Positions 61,208 through 64,000 of a stretch of DNA of 64,000 bases are shown piece after piece. The notes under the pieces are model-generated. The model saw only the letters and a program-made list of their open reading frames with translations, did no database searches and had not been told where the DNA came from. The position numbers and the translations under genes were made by a program. The DNA is taken from contig CALZIK010000071.1 of NCBI GenBank assembly GCA_945787635.1, forward strand, positions 18,738 through 82,737. Reading direction: 5' to 3'. Within the stretch, counting starts at the first letter, position 1. Every line of letters starts with the position of its first letter. The DNA comes from Thermoanaerobaculia bacterium. GTDB taxonomy: Bacteria; Acidobacteriota; Thermoanaerobaculia; Multivoradales; JAHEKO01.

Positions 61208-62002
61208 TCAGCCACGGAATCGTGGAGTGCGACCGGCGACCGCCAGCCCGACCCAACGGACACCGGCTTTCTTCAAGGCTCGCGCCGCGGCTTCGGCGGT
61301 GGCACCCGTGGTGTACACGTCATCGATGAGGAGCAGCCGCTGGGCTCGGAGGGCCGAGCGCGTGGCTTTTCTTTGGACGGCAAACGCCCATCTAAGGTTG
61401 CGCCGTCGGCTCGTGCGGTCGAGCCCCGATTGGGGCGGCGTGGGTCGCCGGCGCCTCAGGACGGATCTCAGCGGCCAGTCTCGGGCTCCGGCCAGGGCTC
61501 GCGCGATCTCAGCGGCCTGGTTGTAGCCCCGAGACCACGAGCGGCGCCAATGGAGCGGCACCGGCACGACCGCGTCGACGGTCAAGTCCGTCGGCAGGCT
61601 CTCGGCGAGCGCGTCTCCGAGGTGTCCGCCGAGGTAGGCAAGGTCTCCGAACTTGAGCGCGCGAATCACGTCGTCGAGGGGAGCCTGATAGCTCCAGGCG
61701 GCGAACAGGCGATCGATCGGCGAGGATCTCCCGCGGCACGGCAGGCAGAGAGGAAAAGCCCGCGAGCGTCGGCCGTGGAGAGCCCGTCCGCAGAGCTCGC
61801 AGGCGACTCGATCGGCGGACTCGACCGGCTCGAGCCGACACCGGCAAGCCGAACACAGGCCGAGCCGCATCGATCCCGGCTCGAGCGCGAAGCAGTGCAG
61901 GCAGTGGCACGGCACCAGCGCGTCCAGCAGCCTCGCCGTCACAGCGCGAGCGAGGCCGGGCGATCGAGAAGGCGGCGAAGATCGAGAGCGTCCGGCGCAC
62001 AT
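61208..62002 (-). CDS. comF: ComF family phosphoribosyltransferase-like protein
   Basis: A 264-residue protein of the ComF/GntX family, needed for DNA uptake in naturally competent bacteria and present in many others. The N-terminus holds several Cys pairs forming zinc ribbons (CHCLHC, CSACRC, CELCG, CLPC). The C-terminal PRTase fold has VVPVPLHWRRSWSRGYNQA and the PRPP-binding loop LLIDDVYTTGATAEAAA. The start is ATG 62002. It is divergent from the barrel gene at 62115. Whether the organism is competent cannot be told from this window. Confidence 0.9.
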   Translation of the reverse strand: MCAGRSRSSPPSRSPGLARAVTARLLDALVPCHCLHCFALEPGSMRLGLCSACRCRLEPVESADRVACELCGRALHGRRSRAFPLCLPCRGRSSPIDRLFAAWSYQAPLDDVIRALKFGDLAYLGGHLGDALAESLPTDLTVDAVVPVPLHWRRSWSRGYNQAAEIARALAGARDWPLRSVLRRRRPTPPQSGLDRTSRRRNLRWAFAVQRKATRSALRAQRLLLIDDVYTTGATAEAAARALKKAGVRWVGLAVAGRTPRFRG

Positions 62003-62036
62003 AGCTGGCTCGATCGATAAAGACGCGATGGCAACC

Positions 62037-62044
62037 GTTATACT
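62037..62044. promoter_or_regulatory. Overlapping -10-like hexamers in the comF/barrel divergent gap
   Basis: GTTATACT gives TATACT on the plus strand (62039-62044, 70 bases before the barrel-gene start) and TATAAC on the minus strand (62042 to 62037, 34 bases before comF). Neither has a convincing -35. The 112-base gap holds no other AT-rich stretch, so both genes may start here. Confidence 0.35.
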
Positions 62045-62114
62045 CGCGCTCGGCCTCGTTTCGACCTAGACGGGGCACCGAAGTCCACCGTATGTTGATG
62101 GTTGGGAGACCCAC

Positions 62115-62654
62115 TTGAATCGATCCAAAACAGCTTCGTTCGTACTCCTTGTCCTCGCGCTCTTGGTGGTCCCTGCCGCCGCCGCCGCGGATTCGGTGTT
62201 CCGATTCAATCTGATGGCCGGCGTGGGCGGATCGCTGGATCAGGACGACGCCGGGCTGTCGAATTCCACGTTTCAGCTCGGTTTCTCGGTCGAGCCGGAA
62301 GATCAGCTTCTGGTCGGTCTACGAGTCGGCCAACTCGACCTCGGCAATGCCTTGGTCGGAGAGTCGATCGACACCAGCCTCGACTACGCGACCGTCGTCG
62401 GCGAGTACCGGTTCACCGAGAGCTTCTACGAGTCGGGTCTCTACATCGGACTGGGTGTGTACAGTCTCGATGGCGTGAGGTTCTCCGGCGGAGTATTCAG
62501 CGAAGAAGCGGTCGGTTTGGTACTGGGAATCAGCGGAGAGTTCCTGATCAGCAACTCGGTTGGATTCGTCATCGAGTTCTCGGGCCACTTGGCTAATCTC
62601 GACACCATCGACACCCTCATGATGGGGCACGCCGGGGTCTCGATTCACTTCTGA
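62115..62654 (+). CDS. Small outer-membrane beta-barrel protein
   Basis: A 179-residue exported protein. The TTG start is supported by GGGAG seven bases upstream and a directly following signal peptide (MNRSKTASFVLLVLALLVVPAAAAA). The mature part is made of alternating beta-strands (FQLGFSVEPEDQLLVGLRVGQLD, YATVVGEYRFTESFYESGLYIGLGVYSLD) and ends GHAGVSIHF with a terminal Phe. This matches the OmpA/OmpW-like eight-stranded barrel fold. Function not determinable. hflX follows three bases after its stop. Confidence 0.75.
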   Translation: MNRSKTASFVLLVLALLVVPAAAAADSVFRFNLMAGVGGSLDQDDAGLSNSTFQLGFSVEPEDQLLVGLRVGQLDLGNALVGESIDTSLDYATVVGEYRFTESFYESGLYIGLGVYSLDGVRFSGGVFSEEAVGLVLGISGEFLISNSVGFVIEFSGHLANLDTIDTLMMGHAGVSIHF

Positions 62655-62657
62655 CGC

Positions 62658-63767
62658 TTGCAGGAACAACGGCAACGGCCCGCGACCCGGGCTTTTCTGA
62701 TGGGGCTGGCGCTTCCAGCGCAGCCCGGGTACGTCGTCGAGGAGAATCTCGCCGAGCTCGCTGAGCTCTCGCGAAGCACCGGCCTCGAGGTGGTCGGGCA
62801 CGGTTTGCAGAATCGGCGCTCGCCCGACTCGCGAACTCTGGTCGGCCGCGGCAAGGCGGAGGAGATCGCCCGCGCCTCCGCCGAGTTGGGCGCCGAAGTC
62901 GTGATCTTCGATGACGATCTGACGCCGAACCAGGTCAAGAACCTCGAGGCGATCATCGACTGCGCGGTGATCGATCGCAGCGCGCTGATCTTGGATCTCT
63001 TCGTCCGGCAGGCGCGCACCCGCGAGGCGCGCACCCAGGTCGAGCTCGCGCAGCTCGAGTACCAGCTGCCGCGACTCACGCGGCGCTGGACCCACCTCTC
63101 GCGCCAGGCCGGCGGCATCGGTGTCCGGGGCGGCGAGGGCGAGACCCAGCTCGAGGCCGACCGGCGCATGCTGCGTACCCGCATCAAGCAACTCAAGAAA
63201 GAGCTCGGCCGCATCGAGCGCACCCGTGAGCTCCACCGCCGCGGCCGCCGCGACCACGTGGTGATCGCTCTGGCCGGCTATACCAACGCCGGTAAATCGA
63301 CGCTCTTCAACCGGCTCACCCGCGCCGGTGTGCGCGCCGAAGACCGGCTGTTCGCGACCCTCGACTCGCGGCTGCGTAAAGGCTCGCTCGGCGGGCCCAA
63401 GACCGCCATCTTCGCCGACACCGTCGGCTTCATCAGAAAGCTCCCGCACCATCTGGTCGCATCCTTTAGAAGCACCCTCGAAGAGATCACCCAGGCCAAT
63501 CTCGTGCTGCATGTCGTCGATCGGAGCCATCCCCGCTGGCGCGAGCAGATGGAGATAGGCGAAGAGGTTCTGGCCGACCTCGACGTCGACATGACCCGGG
63601 TCCTACCGGTGTTCAACAAGAGCGATCTCTGGAGCGACGACGGCGAAGCCGGCAACGGCGCCCCGGCGGTCTCGGCCCAGACCGGCGCCGGTGTCGAAGA
63701 GCTCAAGACGATGCTCCTCGAACGGATCGCCGCGAACGGTACGAACGGCAACGGCGGCGGCGCGTAA
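62658..63767 (+). CDS. hflX: Ribosome-associated GTPase HflX
   Basis: A 369-residue GTPase that splits stalled or 100S ribosomes under stress. The N-terminal HflX domain has RTLVGRGKAEEIA, VVIFDDDLTPNQVKNLE and DRSALILDLFVRQARTREA. The G domain has G1 GYTNAGKST at 207-215, G3 DTVGFIRKLPHHLVASFRSTLEE and G4 NKSD. The C-terminus ends in a short Asn/Gly-rich tail. The start is TTG 62658, immediately after the previous stop, so translation is probably coupled; a later start is possible because residues 1-12 are not conserved. Confidence 0.94.
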   Translation: MQEQRQRPATRAFLMGLALPAQPGYVVEENLAELAELSRSTGLEVVGHGLQNRRSPDSRTLVGRGKAEEIARASAELGAEVVIFDDDLTPNQVKNLEAIIDCAVIDRSALILDLFVRQARTREARTQVELAQLEYQLPRLTRRWTHLSRQAGGIGVRGGEGETQLEADRRMLRTRIKQLKKELGRIERTRELHRRGRRDHVVIALAGYTNAGKSTLFNRLTRAGVRAEDRLFATLDSRLRKGSLGGPKTAIFADTVGFIRKLPHHLVASFRSTLEEITQANLVLHVVDRSHPRWREQMEIGEEVLADLDVDMTRVLPVFNKSDLWSDDGEAGNGAPAVSAQTGAGVEELKTMLLERIAANGTNGNGGGA

Positions 63768-63797
63768 ACGTCAACCTCCATCGCGTCCGACGAATTG

Positions 63798-63855
63798 CAG
63801 CGGTCGATCTCCGTGTCGACCGATGAACTGTAGCGGTCGATCTCCGTGTCGGCCG
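63798..63855. repeat. Doublet of REP-like palindromes (locus 2)
   Basis: Two tandem copies 33 bases apart. Copy 1: arms CGGTCGA (63801-63807) and TCGACCG (63816-63822). Copy 2: arms CGGTCGA (63834-63840) and TCGGCCG (63849-63855), with one mismatch that forms a G-U pair in RNA. Each is preceded by GCAG or GTAG. The core matches the doublet at 33333-33393, with a different loop (TCTCCGTG versus GCCTCT). They lie between hflX and the tRNA gene. Confidence 0.8.
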
Positions 63856-63868
63856 AAGGCCGCGCGTG

Positions 63869-63898
63869 TTGACACTCCCGAACGCCCGCCGCTAGACT
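63869..63898 (+). promoter_or_regulatory. Sigma-70 promoter of the tRNA-Ala gene
   Basis: A perfect -35 TTGACA (63869-63874) and the -10 TAGACT (63893-63898) are separated by 18 bases. Transcription would begin about 20 bases before the tRNA. It begins 14 bases after the REP-like doublet, which may insulate it from hflX read-through. Confidence 0.75.
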
Positions 63899-63924
63899 CT
63901 CGCTCCCGCGTTCGTGGGAACCCT

Positions 63925-64000
<76 letters not shown>

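Noticed and set aside
61074..61256. A 60-residue minus-strand open frame upstream of the barrel gene.
   Set aside because: It contains the -35 of the barrel-gene promoter at its edge, overlaps the end of comF, and has no ribosome site or recognisable sequence.

Overview
The window is a 64 kb stretch of a GC-rich (roughly 65 percent), densely coding bacterial chromosome, almost certainly from a Gram-negative lineage. It has a meso-diaminopimelate type MurE, SurA-like periplasmic chaperones, and outer-membrane beta-barrel proteins. The tandem GWxTD plus VWA ('VWFA-related') secreted proteins point to Acidobacteriota or a close relative, possibly a Thermoanaerobaculia-like group. That placement rests on gene content alone and is an inference. 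No phage, transposase, CRISPR array or foreign island was seen. The only repeats are short palindromic elements.

Region 1 (1-18705) holds the end of mfd, two peptidyl-prolyl isomerase/SurA-like genes, and a division and cell-wall (dcw) cluster in the order mraZ-rsmH-ftsL-ftsI-murE-mraY-murD-ftsW-murG-murC-ftsQ-ftsA-ftsZ. Most junctions overlap by 1 to 8 bases. murF, murB and ddl are absent from the cluster. A four-repeat, 10-bp-period MraZ operator precedes mraZ. Region 2 (18736-25628) has a VanZ-like gene, then a five-gene module of a small helical protein, an SPFH protein ending in a zinc ribbon, and three zinc-ribbon proteins of which two are membrane-anchored. It ends in a fused alpha-beta E1 2-oxoacid dehydrogenase. 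This module is my best candidate for a poorly described system and resembles the B. subtilis YdjG/YdjI membrane-stress proteins.

Region 3 (25651-34003) contains the operon argS-DUF3052-membrane protein (minus strand), a macro-domain gene, a trmJ-KDPG aldolase-hypothetical-gpmI operon (minus), a small orphan gene, a doublet of palindromic repeats, and maf. Region 4 (34010-43637) has two tandem GWxTD/VWA secreted proteins upstream of maf, a cysteine desulfurase beside mnmA (tRNA 2-thiouridine pathway), and a nitrilase-nadE-rsmI operon that looks like a split glutamine-dependent NAD synthetase.

Region 5 (43680-52003) has a SurA-N-like chaperone, a prmC-murA-HIT-lytic transglycosylase operon, a cytochrome c, a membrane-anchored unknown, and prfA and rpmE. 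Region 6 (52142-61028) holds an M14 peptidase, a sigma-54 activator/histidine kinase pair preceded by its own sigma-54-type promoter, and an outer-membrane barrel protein with a strong sigma-70 promoter. Region 7 (61208-64000) has comF, a small outer-membrane barrel protein, hflX, a second palindromic repeat doublet, and tRNA-Ala(GGC), whose CCA end coincides with the end of the window. No gene-free stretch exceeds 300 bases.
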